DNA from: Scenedesmus sp. ARA3
Taxonomy: Eukaryota > Chlorophyta > Chlorophyceae > Sphaeropleales > Scenedesmaceae
Assembly (NCBI GenBank): GCA_004335835.1
Contig: RWJK01001779.1
Span: 62,001 to 126,000 of the forward strand
DNA length: 64,000 nt
Direction: 5' to 3'
Positions 35,487-46,300 of this stretch are shown one piece after another; positions within the stretch are counted from its first letter, which is position 1, and every line of letters begins with the position of its first letter. The translations under genes and the position numbers were made by a program. Below the pieces are notes generated by a model. The model searched no databases, was not told the origin of the DNA, and saw only the letters and a list, made by a program, of their open reading frames with translations.

Positions 35487-38400
35487 CGGGGCAGCAGCAG
35501 CACGTCAGGACGTGTCATGGAGCAGGTTGCCCCAATCAACGGCAGCATTGCTGTCAGCGCCGTCACCCCATAACGGCACACCTCCACCCAAGCTGCCTCT
35601 CTCGTCACACATCCCTTGCCAAACCCTACCCCTGCACAGCACGCCTCTCCTCCCTGCACCCCCCGCCAAGCCCCATACCTCCCCGCTGCTTCCAGCCCTC
35701 CTCCCCCAGCCGGATCTTCTCCTCCTGCTGCGAGCCACCCCAGCCCTGCACAGCACAACCCCTGCTCCTGCAACCATAGCCCTGCCAGCCCTGCTCACCG
35801 CTGCTTCCAGCCCCCTCCTCCCCGAACCGGTTCTTCTCCTCCTGCTGCGCGCCACGCGCAAATCACCCCCACCCCTGCAAAGCACAACCCGCAGCTCCTG
35901 CACTTCAACCACTGCCCCGCTCACCGCTGCTTCCAGCCCTCCTCCCGGGGCCGGACTGAATCTCCTCCTCCTGCTGCGCGCCACCCCACCCCACCCCTTC
36001 AAAGCACAATCCCTGCTCCCGCAACCCCAGCCCAGCCCCAGCCTGCTCACCGCTGCTTCCAGCCCTCCTCCCCCAGCCTGATCTTCTCCTCCTGCTGCGC
36101 AGACTCCTCCAGCTTGTCGCTCCGGCTCTTGAGCAAATCTTCAATGTGCTCCTTGAACTCCGCCAGCGCCGTGTCATCAGCAGCAGCCAGGGCCGTGCCA
36201 TCAGGGCCTAGTGGCAGCAGCGCCCCGCTGCCCAGGTGCTTCAGCGCAGCAGCATCTGCAACGTCTGGCTCTGCATCGATGTCGTCGTCAACGTCCTCCT
36301 CAAGCTCCTCGTCTTCTGCTGCTGCTGCTGGGGCGTCGCCGTCCGCAGCTTCCATGACCTGCGTGGCGGGTCAGCAGCAGAGAGAGCTGAGCAACAAGGC
36401 CGCTGTGCCGAGGCAGTGTAAACAGTGGACAGCTGTAGTGATTGTTACGGGCTCCTCGTCTTCTGCTGCTGCTGGTGCATCGTCGCCGTCCGCAGCTTCC
36501 ATGACCTGGGATGGCAAGAAAAGCCAGCAGCGGCAGCAGCGGGCGGCAACCACACGGCTGTGTCATGGCACTGCGTGCGCAAGATAAGCATCATCAACCG
36601 CCACACACATATTTACTTTGACTGCAGCCAAAGAGCCAAACTACATGCCGCACAGCCTCTCACTGTCAGACACAAGCCAACCATCCCACTCACCTCATCT
36701 GGCTGGCCAGCAGCAGCAGCAGCATCCGCAGCCTCAGCCATCTCCCCATCAGGCTCAGCAGTCCTGGCACGCTTGGGGCTGGGCTCCCCAGGGGTGGCAG
36801 AACTCTCCCCGCCGCTGCCATTGCCAGCAGCACCATTGGCGCCATTCGCAGCCATTGCAGCTGGGGGCGACGCTGTGCCGCCTGCACCCGCTGCTGCTGC
36901 AGGCTCCTCTTCTGCCGGTGCTGCTGCTGCTGCTGCTGCATCGCTGCTGCTGCCGCCGCCCTTCATCAGCCGCTCGCGCAGCAGCTGAGCAGCCGACTTG
37001 TTGCTGGCCTTTGCAGCAGCTGCTGCATCGCCGTCAGCAGCTGACTGGTCAGCAGCCGCACCTTCAGCAGCCCCTGCTTCATCAAACCTGATATGCTGGG
37101 GCTGCTTCGCACCACCTGCTGCTGCTGCAGCTGCCTTGACTGCTGCCCCAGTGAAGTCCAGCTTGTGCTTTGCAAAGCTGCTGACAGGCTTGATGTCGCC
37201 TGCTGCTGATGCCTTCTCTATAAATGCTGCGCTGGGCGCTGCCTCGCTGGCGATGTACTTGCGCTTGGTCTGCGCCTTGCGCGCCTTGTCAGCAGCCACC
37301 TGGTACTTCACACGCTCGCGCTGCCTGCATGGCGGGCAGCGCAATATAGATATACATGTGGTTAACAGGTGCATAACCATCTGCATACAAGAAACTGGCA
37401 TGAAGAATGGCCAGGTATGCTACCAATACGTGCAGTTCCTGATGCCTTGCAAGCACAACACGTTGTTCAAGTACTCAGCCCCTGTTCAGTAGCCTCAGGG
37501 TTCTGTTATTCTGCACGCACCGCGCCAGCAGCCGCATGCGCTTCTGGAAGATGACGTCCTCGAAGCTGCCGATGCGCTGGATGAACTTCTCTACCTTGGC
37601 CAGGTCCACCTGCGCACCGCGTGTGAGGTAGCCGCCCAGGCTGGGCAGCATCTGCTTGTACACAGACATCATGAGATCGATGGCGCCCTGCGGTCGGTGT
37701 GACGAGGCGGGTGAATCAAACGGTTGAGACGTTGCGCGGATGGGGTCAGCGGAGACAACAATACGTGCGTGTAGCAGTTGACGATCACGTCGAGTGGCAG
37801 AGGACAAGTAAAGCAGCTTATCTGGCCATGGCAATGGCACGACATGCAGCAGGTCCTTACGCCTGTGCCACGTGTTACTGCACAAGAAGCACCACATGCC
37901 CAACCAGCGCCAGAATCACCTCCCTGATCTCCAGCTGGGCATGTGTGGCAAAAGCTCCTTGCCCCTGCTACTCTTTTGTCAGCATCTTACTTCAAACCCA
38001 ACTCAAACCAACTCAAGCCCCGTTCCTGCACGCAGCAGCCGGCTCTCACCTCCCTGATCTCCAGCGTGGGCATGTGTGGCAGGAAGTCGTTGCCCACAAA
38101 GAAGCACAGGAACACAAAGTCATCCAGCACGCGCTCCCGGTCAAACGGGAACGGCAGATGCGGGATCCTGAACTCCAGCGCGAGGTACTCCCGCAGCAGC
38201 GAGACGCTCAGGAACTGGAACGGCTTGCGCGCAAAGTCGGGCGTGTCGTCTGCGTCCTTGTCGGCGGCCAGGCCGGTGGTGCGTAGCGCGGAGGTAGGGT
38301 CATTGCCGGCAGAGGCGAGCATGGCAGCCACGTTGGGCTTGTTGTCTGGCGGCGCGTTGTTCTGGAAGATGACCTGTGTGTGCAAGGACGGCAGAAGGGC

Positions 38401-41152
38401 GTGTCAGCGGCGGGCATCAATGAAAGCAACCTTGCAAGCTGCAGCAGCGCATGCCATTACCACCTGAACACATGTAAAACAACTGTGTTATACCGCTGCG
38501 GTTCATGAAGGTGCAGCATAACTAGAACATGTGGCACAGCCTGATGAACGCAACACCTGCTCAAGAGCTTGCCAACCAGTGCTGTGGCCTGTACAAGCTT
38601 TGTCGCAGAGCCGAGGCGTGCTCTCGCGCTCACCTCACGCAGAACCGTGACGGTGCGGCTGTTGCATAGCCGGCGCCAGCATGATGCGGTCATAACATGC
38701 TTGTCACGGTGTGTGACCTCCCAACAGACCCAGAGCCACGCTCCGAAACAGACCCGCCGAGGAGAATGTCAAACAAAACTATGGCCGCTGTTTGGTTGGT
38801 GTTGGTTGCTCATTGCACTTGTAGTCCCCAGCAACAATAGCACACTCCCACAGTGTACAACACACGCACCTCGCGCAGGATGGTGAAGTGCGGCTCGTGC
38901 GTGGCCAGCGCCAGCATGATGAGGTCCGCATCCAGCCCATACATCACGTGGCGCGTGTTGGGGTTCCAGCCCGGCTGCCCGCGCTGCTCGCGCACAAAGG
39001 CCATGGCCTTGTGCTCGCCCTCGCCTGGCACGTTGGCGTCAGACAGCACCACCTGGCGGCAGGAGTGATTGAAAACAGCAGGCAGCGGTGAGGACTCAAA
39101 CAGGAGCAACAGAGGTACTGCTGTGAGCAACGTTAGGGTGTGCATGATGCGGTGGAGGCTTGTCGCAGCACGCACCTGCACCACCCACAGTCAAATAGCA
39201 TCCCAACCTGTCCCGTGTATGCACGGTTTAGTGCATCACCTCTCATCTCCGTTGACTGCAAGGTACATTTGACACTTGATAACCTATGTAACATAATCTG
39301 GCACCTTCCTCAGGCCCACACACGCAGCCGCACCTCGATGTCGCGCCATCCCGGGTCGCTGTTCAGCCGCAGGTGCACGTAGTACTGCAGCGCGATGGAC
39401 AGCCGGTGCATGAAGGGCGTGCCGGGCGTGATGGTGTTGGAGTCGAAGATCTCGCTGCGCTGCTTCTTGGGCACGTGGATGCCCTGCTTGATGAACTCCT
39501 GGCGCAGACGCTCCTCCTCAGCCTCCTGCAGTTTGTGCGAGGGTGTTGTGGTGTGAGAGTGCAGAGCAAAGGAGCAAAGGAGTGAGGGAATGTGGCAAAA
39601 GTGTAAGAGGCGGGTGAGGGGTAGACGTGTGAGGAAGCGTGAGGGCAGTGTGACGGTGTTGTGGTGAGTAAGTGCAGAGCAACACTCTAAGTCATGCAAA
39701 GCTGCCGATGATGCAAACTGCACGAGTCGAACACTGTGCTAAAGGCTGTACTAAGTACGCTGCGACAAAGCATGCCACAACTGCACCAACAGCCAGCTGT
39801 CACTGCAGACGGCCACCACATGTCTTTGCAAGCTGCTGCCGCAGCCGCCACTGCTGCCGCCACCACTGCCGCAGCTGCTGCCGCACCTTTTCCTCCAGGT
39901 CCTGCGCTGCCCTGAAGCGGCGGGAGCGCTGCTGGTTCATCTTGGCACGAGGTGCGGTGCCATCTGCAGCAGCACACACAAACACAGACAGCGGCAGCCA
40001 TGAGGCTCTGGCCAGACGTTACAAGAGTTTTGCCAGACTGCATTAAAGCTGCGGCTTGCTGTAGCAGCTGCTGCACAGGCGCACAGCCTGATGGCCAGCA
40101 GCATCCCAGCAGGCAAATACTCTTGCATCACCACAGCATGTTGACTCTCACATTGCGCCACAGCGCCGCATGCGGAGCTGAAACGAAATGAACAGCGGGC
40201 ATGTCTGAGCATGTCTGCAGGCCAGCTGCCAGCAGTGTGGGCTTGTTGTTGGAAGCGGCTGGCAGTGTGCGAAGAGCACTCACCAATAGCCAAGTACAGC
40301 ACGCGCCGCGGTCTCACGATGGAGAAGAGGCGGTCGATGTAGTCAAAGATGTTCTGGAACACCTCGTTCTCGGTGGTGGGAGCGGGCTGCAGCAGGATGC
40401 ATGTTACAGCAGCAGTAGTGATAGATCAGCGGTAAGTAAGGCACAGAAGTCAAGGATACTGCAGTCATAGATGAGGGCCGCAATGACAGCTGCGCAAGGG
40501 CTGCCGGGCTACGGCTCAGTCGTCTGCAGCTGCTGCCTGTTCACAAAGTGGTGCACTACATTGCTGCACTGGCGGCGTTGCTGTCCAACATGTTCTGCTG
40601 CTGTTGCTGCGTCGGTTGCTAGTCAGATGCTGCAGGTTCACTTTGATCTATGGCCCCTCCATGTAAGTGCTGTTTGCAACAGCAACTGTACTAGTAGGCA
40701 GTACTGCCTAGGCACGCACCCTGTCCTCTGGATGGAAGCAGGGGTGAATGATGCCATTCATGTCCTGCAACACAGCAGCATCTCCTGTCAGTAGTGCATT
40801 GCAGCTCTGCAGCCTGTGCAGCTGCTCACTGTGCTTGGCTCACTGTACTGGGCAGTGGGTAGCATTCCTCGGCAAGTGCCTTGATTCCAAATGCGGTTGG
40901 GGTGCATGCAACTCACGCACAAGAAGCAGCAGGTACGTGCTGTGCTGCTGGCCACCATTTGCACAGGCAGCGTGATCCCTGCTGCTTGCTTACCAGGTAC
41001 AAGTTGTCGAACTCCTCCCCGTTGGGGTTGGGCTTGGATGTGTCCAGGGGGACCTCCACACCATCCACATACTGCTGCTGCTCCTCAATGACATCCCGCA
41101 CTATCTTGGGGTAACGATCGCTCAACCAACGATAGAATGCTGGAACTCCCAT
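32389..41152 (-). CDS. XRN: 5'-3' exoribonuclease, XRN2/XRN4-like, with RGG tail
   Basis: Processive 5'-monophosphate-dependent RNase for RNA turnover and transcription termination. Fifteen exons close in phase (minus, high to low): 41152-40994, 40764-40720, 40386-40284, 39963-39887, 39525-39334, 39052-38870, 38373-38050, 37687-37521, 37324-36694, 36358-36051, 35432-35301, 35056-34901, 34547-34365, 34135-33888, 33551-32389; about 1356 residues. Motifs in order: [70 protein letters not shown], then [16 protein letters not shown] of the second conserved region. The acidic catalytic residues are all present. The CCHC knuckle of nuclear XRN2-type enzymes, expected after HFTILREV, is not seen. The last about 350 residues are RGG/GGY- and Gln-rich. 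The exon 14 boundary is the least certain. At least six splice borders have copies in introns. Confidence 0.93.
33527..33697 (-). repeat. XRN exon 15 acceptor border duplicated
   Basis: The exon 15 start with its acceptor (33527-33575) recurs upstream in the intron at 33651-33697. Both encode [10 protein letters not shown] after an AG. A CAG tract (33579-33622) separates them. Confidence 0.85.
33579..33622 (-). repeat. (CTG)n tract before XRN exon 15
   Basis: About 14 CAG triplets on the + strand (CTG on the coding strand) just upstream of the 3' splice site. Confidence 0.9.
34532..34830 (-). repeat. XRN exon 13 acceptor border, two to three copies
   Basis: TCAAACAGCCACCTGCGGGG at the exon 13 start (34535 onward) recurs at 34650, with a partial third copy at 34708-34727. 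The adjoining intron DNA (CTGCTGTGGAGT, GTCAGCAGCATG) is repeated as well, near 34620-34650 and 34790-34825. Confidence 0.8.
35258..35484 (-). repeat. two (CTG)n tracts flanking XRN exon 11
   Basis: CAG runs on the + strand at 35258-35290 and 35440-35484 flank the exon: one just after its donor, one just before its acceptor. Confidence 0.85.
35680..36102 (-). repeat. XRN exon 10 donor border in four tandem copies
   Basis: Units of about 120 bp. The true exon end (36051-36102, encoding [15 protein letters not shown]) recurs at about 35925-35980, 35803-35857 and 35685-35740. The second and third units keep GCAGCG followed by GTGAGC, an intact donor; the outermost has GGGAGG instead. Intervening DNA (CAGCCCTGC, AAAGCACAACCC) is also repeated. 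Confidence 0.9.
36306..36505 (-). repeat. XRN exon 10 acceptor border duplicated as an in-frame cassette
   Basis: The exon 10 start, [18 protein letters not shown] (36358 downward), is copied at 36505-36449 as [19 protein letters not shown]. The copy is 57 nt, open, preceded by AG and followed by GTAACA, so it could be spliced in without changing frame. Confidence 0.85.
37913..38110 (-). repeat. XRN exon 7 donor border duplicated
   Basis: The exon 7 end (38046-38100; [11 protein letters not shown] and donor) recurs at 37913-37970 in the intron. The copy keeps GAGATCAGGGAG followed by GTGATT. Confidence 0.85.
38620..38930 (-). repeat. XRN exon 6 donor border duplicated
   Basis: The exon 6 end (38866-38930; [13 protein letters not shown] and donor) has a diverged copy at about 38628-38690 ending in CTGCGTGAG followed by GTGAGC. 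Its reading frame is disrupted upstream of that point. Confidence 0.75.
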
Positions 41153-43390
41153 CCTCCTAGCAAGCTGCTGTGAGCTTTGCTGCCTTCCGTGTCTCCGCTA
41201 TGCACCTGCCCACTTGTACAAGTAGGCTGGAGCGACCAAAATCCTTCAAATATACGTGTTCAACTGATATGAAACATGATAAGTCAAGTTACGAATAGCA
41301 GACACTGCAACCCGGGCAACAGCGCAAAGCAAGTCTGCAGAGGCGGCCTGCTTCGCCTGCAAAGACTGGCTGCTACGTCTGAACGGTGATGAGCGTGCAC
41401 GATCCGGCGTCAAACCTGGCCGGTGACATCATGATGCACATTCGGGTGGTTGGGTACGGTTATGTCACTCCTGTCAGTAACATCCCCACTGGGTCCCAGG
41501 AAACTGTTGCAGATTCTGCAACCACTGGTAGCCCCCGTGTGCTGAGGCAGTGTCAGGCACCAGAAGAGAAGCTGGGCACGATCAGTCAGCCAAGTGTCCT
41601 TACAATTGCAGACTCCGGTTTGTTCAGCGTACTTTGCAGCCGCATATATTTTTGTTTAGCCGCATACATGACCTGACATCACTGCTGCAACAGGAACATC
41701 CATGATGGAGCATGTCAAGGTCATCAATATATGGAGGAGGCAAACCACCAGATGCGATGCGCTGTAGGTCCTCCAATCTGCATAGGGTCGACATGAAATG
41801 CATGGTGCACAAAACAAAACAACCGGAAGGTGGAAGGGTTGGGATGGTGTTGTTAAACCGTAACATACATACGTTAGTATGTTACCACCGGGCACACGGG
41901 TTCGGATGCAACCAATGCAAACTTTCTGAACTGGCAGATACTTGGCTACAAGAACAGCCAACATGCCATGCGTCCATATGCTATTTGTGTTATCCAGGCC
42001 AGCAATGCACCTGCTTCGCAAGCACGGTTCATGCCTATGCCCAAACAGGGACACGGCGCCTGCAAGGACAGCACATGCATGCGGCTGCCAGTCAGTGCAC
42101 TTTCAGCACAACGAGAAACCAAACTTCCAGTCTGTGAACACATACAGTGTGAATATAAAGACAACGCTGGCAGCGCCATCTGCACTTATCACGTCCAGAT
42201 TTGCTGTTCAGGGCGCAGAGCGCACTGTGTCGCCTCCATGGCACGACTTGACTGGTAAGCACCTGCAGCCGCACACATGGCTTTGTCACTGAAGACGTCA
42301 CGTCTTCACGGTGTCATCAAGCACAACTTGCCGCATGCTGCACGTCATTTGCACACGACATGTAACGACACTGTATCACACGCATGCCTGCTAAACATGT
42401 GCAGACAGCTACAGCACACTACTGCACTGCTCCACACTGAGCTCACAGCGCTCTCCTATTACGTGTACAGCAGTTCACAGGAAACGTAATACAAAGAAGA
42501 CACAACCGCCAGCGCGGGTGGCACGCAAGCAGCACAACAAGCTGGTACTACGCAACTGCTACACTATCATACAAGTACCACAGCTGATAACCGACAGAAC
42601 TCTGCAAACTCCCTTGCTGGCTACAGCTGGCTACAGCAGGAGCTGCTATAGTAATACAAACCAGGGTTGCAGCCTAGCACCAGGGGTTTGCAGCCTAGCA
42701 CCAGGGTTGCAGCCTGGCTGTAGCTGCAGGAGTGTGACACACCCAAAGTGCAATAGCGTGCACATGCTGGCCCACACACTCTTGCATTGTGCCGAGCCAT
42801 GGAATTCTGCTGCCCACCCAGTGTGTTTCCCAGTTACATGCAGCACCGCTGACACCCTGGTTGTGGTTCGGTGCACACAAACTACGACATCATCTGTGTA
42901 CTCAGCTGTACAAGCGAACGCCAACTCGTCAACGCACTCACTGCTCCACACACCCAGCATAGAAGCACTGCCGCAACAACAGCACCATGCGCAGCAACAA
43001 AGCAATTCACGCCGGTGCTCTGCCATACATCAGCCCTAGAACCAGGTCCGGGCACGCATTTGATGCAAGGAGCAGTGCGGCAGGCGCCACCAACCAAAAA
43101 ACAACATGCGCGTCAACAGACCCCGGCACGCGGCAAGCTTTGGTCATCTCCGCTGTCTGCAGCAGTGCACCAATACATACATAGCTAGTTGTTTTGGCAC
43201 CTGGCAGCAAGCAGGCACGCCTCAGACTCCACATTTGACCCTTTCAAGTGAAGCACGCCACGCACTTTAAGTCCAGCAGCTGACACGCTGACATTGGCTG
43301 CTAATGCTGGAGATGTTGCGCACAAGGCAGCCCGGCTGCAAACAGCCCAGCATGCCTCGAAACAGCAGCAGCAGCAGCAGCAAGCGCGCA
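41153..43390. other. intergenic region, XRN promoter and thioredoxin reductase 3' flank
   Basis: About 2.2 kb with no supported gene. It holds a perfect 9-bp inverted repeat GTAACATAC ... GTATGTTAC with an 8-nt spacer at 41860-41885, and a 2.5-unit tandem of TTGCAGCCTAGCACCAGGG at about 42665-42715. Confidence 0.5.
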
Positions 43391-46300
43391 TCACGAGGCC
43401 ACTGCCACCTGCTGCCCGCTGGGCCCTGCTGCTGCTGTGCCGCTGCTGCCCCAGTTTGCGCCTGGCGCCACCTCACCACCATCATCAAAGCTGCGGGAGC
43501 CTGGGTTCTCTTTCTCAGCCAGGTAGCGCTCCACCTCCAGCGCAGCCATGCAGCCTGCAGCAAGTGGCGCAGCAGGTGCGTCAGTGACGATTTGTAATGT
43601 ACATTTGACGCTTTGCTGCTCTACGAACAGGAACAGTGCTTGCCGTGAACAGGCTGCCGTGAACTAGCTGCTGCAAGCGCTCAGCAGGTGTCTGCGGTGT
43701 GGGAGGCTACCGTGTCTCCGTCTGCAGTGTTACCAACCTCATACCAAGGATGGACCGCTGACAGACACGTGCATGGCAATGCATGCTAACAGGATGTGTC
43801 TCCTGCAGGGACGCACCTGAACCTGCAGCTGTGATGGCCTGCCTCCACTTGCGGTCCTGCACATCTCCAGCTGCAAACACACCTGCATAGCACGCAACAC
43901 CAGCACACAGCAACCACCGCACCATCACTTTAGCAAACCTCGGCTGCTGCGACACATGCACAGCGCGCTCATGCAGCCCCAGCACTCACAATATGCGCAC
44001 AAGCAGCAGCAAGACAGTGCTTTACGCTGCGATCAAGACTTGCCTTATATGCTGGTGGCTGTGCTGTCTGGTGCAGTGGCGATGTAGCCGTACTCATCCA
44101 GCTCCAGCTGCCCGCCCAACTGGCAGCACATTGAGCATCAGCACCATAAGCACCACCCACGCAGGCATTGATAACCAGCTGCCGGTCAAATATCTTGACA
44201 CAGCAAGGCACGTAGACACTGCAGCTGTCCTGGGGCGACTGCAACTCGTGTACAACCGCGGACAAGGCCTCGCAACTCTCAGGACAAGACATATGCAGCA
44301 GCACACCACCCGCCCCACCTTTGATGCTGGTGGCTGTGCTGTCTGGTGCAGTGGCGATGTAGCCGTACTCATCCAGCTCCAGCTACCCGCCCAACTGGCA
44401 GCGCATTGAGCATCAGCACCATAAGCACCACCCACGCAGGCATTGCTAACCAGCTGCCAGTCAACTATCTCGACACATCGATGCACGCAGACGCTTCAGC
44501 AGTCTCGAAACGACTGCAACTCGTGTACAACCGCGGATGAGGCCCCGCAACTCTCAGGACAAGAAATCTCAGCAGCACACAGGTGCCTCACCTTTGATGC
44601 TGGTGGCAGTGCTGTCGGGTGCAGTGACAATGTAGCCGTATTCGTCCAGCTCCAGCTGCCCGCCCAGGAACTTGGTGGCGGGCGCGTGCCCAATGGCAAA
44701 GAACAGCCCAGAGAGTGGCAGCTTGCGCACCTCCCCTGTCTGGTTGTCGCGCAGCACCACGCCGCCTGCAGGACAGACCGAGCACAGATAGAAACAGCAA
44801 TCACCGGTCATATCACCCTTGACCCCTTGACAGCAGCTGAATCAATATGTTTGTATGGATGTTCAATTGTTCTGCAGCAAGCCATGCAGCTGTCACTGTA
44901 GGGTGTCCTGCAGGGACACGATTCCAGCCTGCTGCTGTGCCCTGCTTCATCCTGCAAGCTTGCCCTCCTGCTGCGTTTATCATACTGCTTGCAATCACGG
45001 CTGCGGGTGTGCGCACAACATCATCCTACAAGGCTGTGGCTGCTCTGCTGTGGCCGCATGCTGTGCAGTACTCAAGGAGAGCACAACCTCACTGCCACAT
45101 GCTGGGGGTTGATTGTCCTGGCTCTACAGCGGCAGAACCAGCACATTATCCCATGCTGCAGTGGCGTGCTGTGACGATGATGGTGCTTGGCAGTCAGCCA
45201 CTGGCCACTCACCCAGACAGTCATCCTCCTCCCTGCCATATGCTTCCAGCACTTCATGGTGCCACACAATCTGCAGCCACACACAGCAGACACAAGCGCA
45301 CAGCACAGGACAGGCAGGCAGCCGTCACACGCCGTCAAACACTGGGCGAGTGCTGTAAAGAGTGCTGTCTGATGCTGCGCGGTGTATCATAGCCAACGCT
45401 GTCACTACTCACAAGAGCCAGCCACACCATCAGCATGCACTAATCACCCCCCGACGCAACAAGGTCAGCTCAGCAGGGCGTTTGTCTTAAACGGCATATC
45501 CCGTTGGCCAGTACTACATAAATCCTGCCCCCGCCCCACCTCAATCTTGGGGTTTGCGCGTGCGCGCTTCTGCATGACCTTGCTGGCCTCCAGGTGATCG
45601 AAGCGGTGGATGACGTACACCTTGCTCGCGTAGCGCGCCAGAAAGCCCGCCTCCTCCATGGCCGAGTCGCCGCCGCCGATCACGCCCACCGGCTGGTTCC
45701 TGCAAGCGCCAGCAGCAGCAGCAGCAGCCGCAGCAGCACAAATATCAGACATCAGGCCCAAACCGCTGGCACCAACGCATGATTGTTGAGTCGCCGCCGC
45801 CGATCACGCCCATCGGCTGGGTTCCTGCAAGCGCCAGCAGCAGCAGCAGCACAGGTTGAACAATTCAGGTCGCGGCAAGGCTGGTAGCGAAGCATCATTG
45901 CTAAGTAGCCGCCGCCGATCACGCCCACCAGCTGATTTGCGCTGCAAAGGTGCGGTGTGCGCTGTGCACACGAGGTGTGGCAGCTGGCGCACATGCGTGG
46001 CCATGCCGATAGAACACTGCCACCCAGCGAGCCAGCAACCACCAAAGGACGCTGTCTGTGCACACCATATAACCACCTGCCAACTGTGCGCTGCTGTACC
46101 TTGTTACATACCTGAACAGGGGCGAGGAGCCGTCACACACTGCGCATGCTGAGATGCCCTTGTTCCAGAAGCCTGTCTCCTCATCCGTGCCGGGGATCTT
46201 CAGCCGCTTTGCTGCTGCTCCTGTGGCGATGATGACTGCATTGGCTGTGATGGCCTTGCTGTCGGTCCACATCTTGAAAGGCGAGCCGCCCAGCAGGTCG

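Noticed and set aside
35616..36587. 323-residue + strand open frame rich in Ser/Pro
   Set aside because: It is antisense to XRN exon 10 and its tandem units; repetition keeps the frame open.
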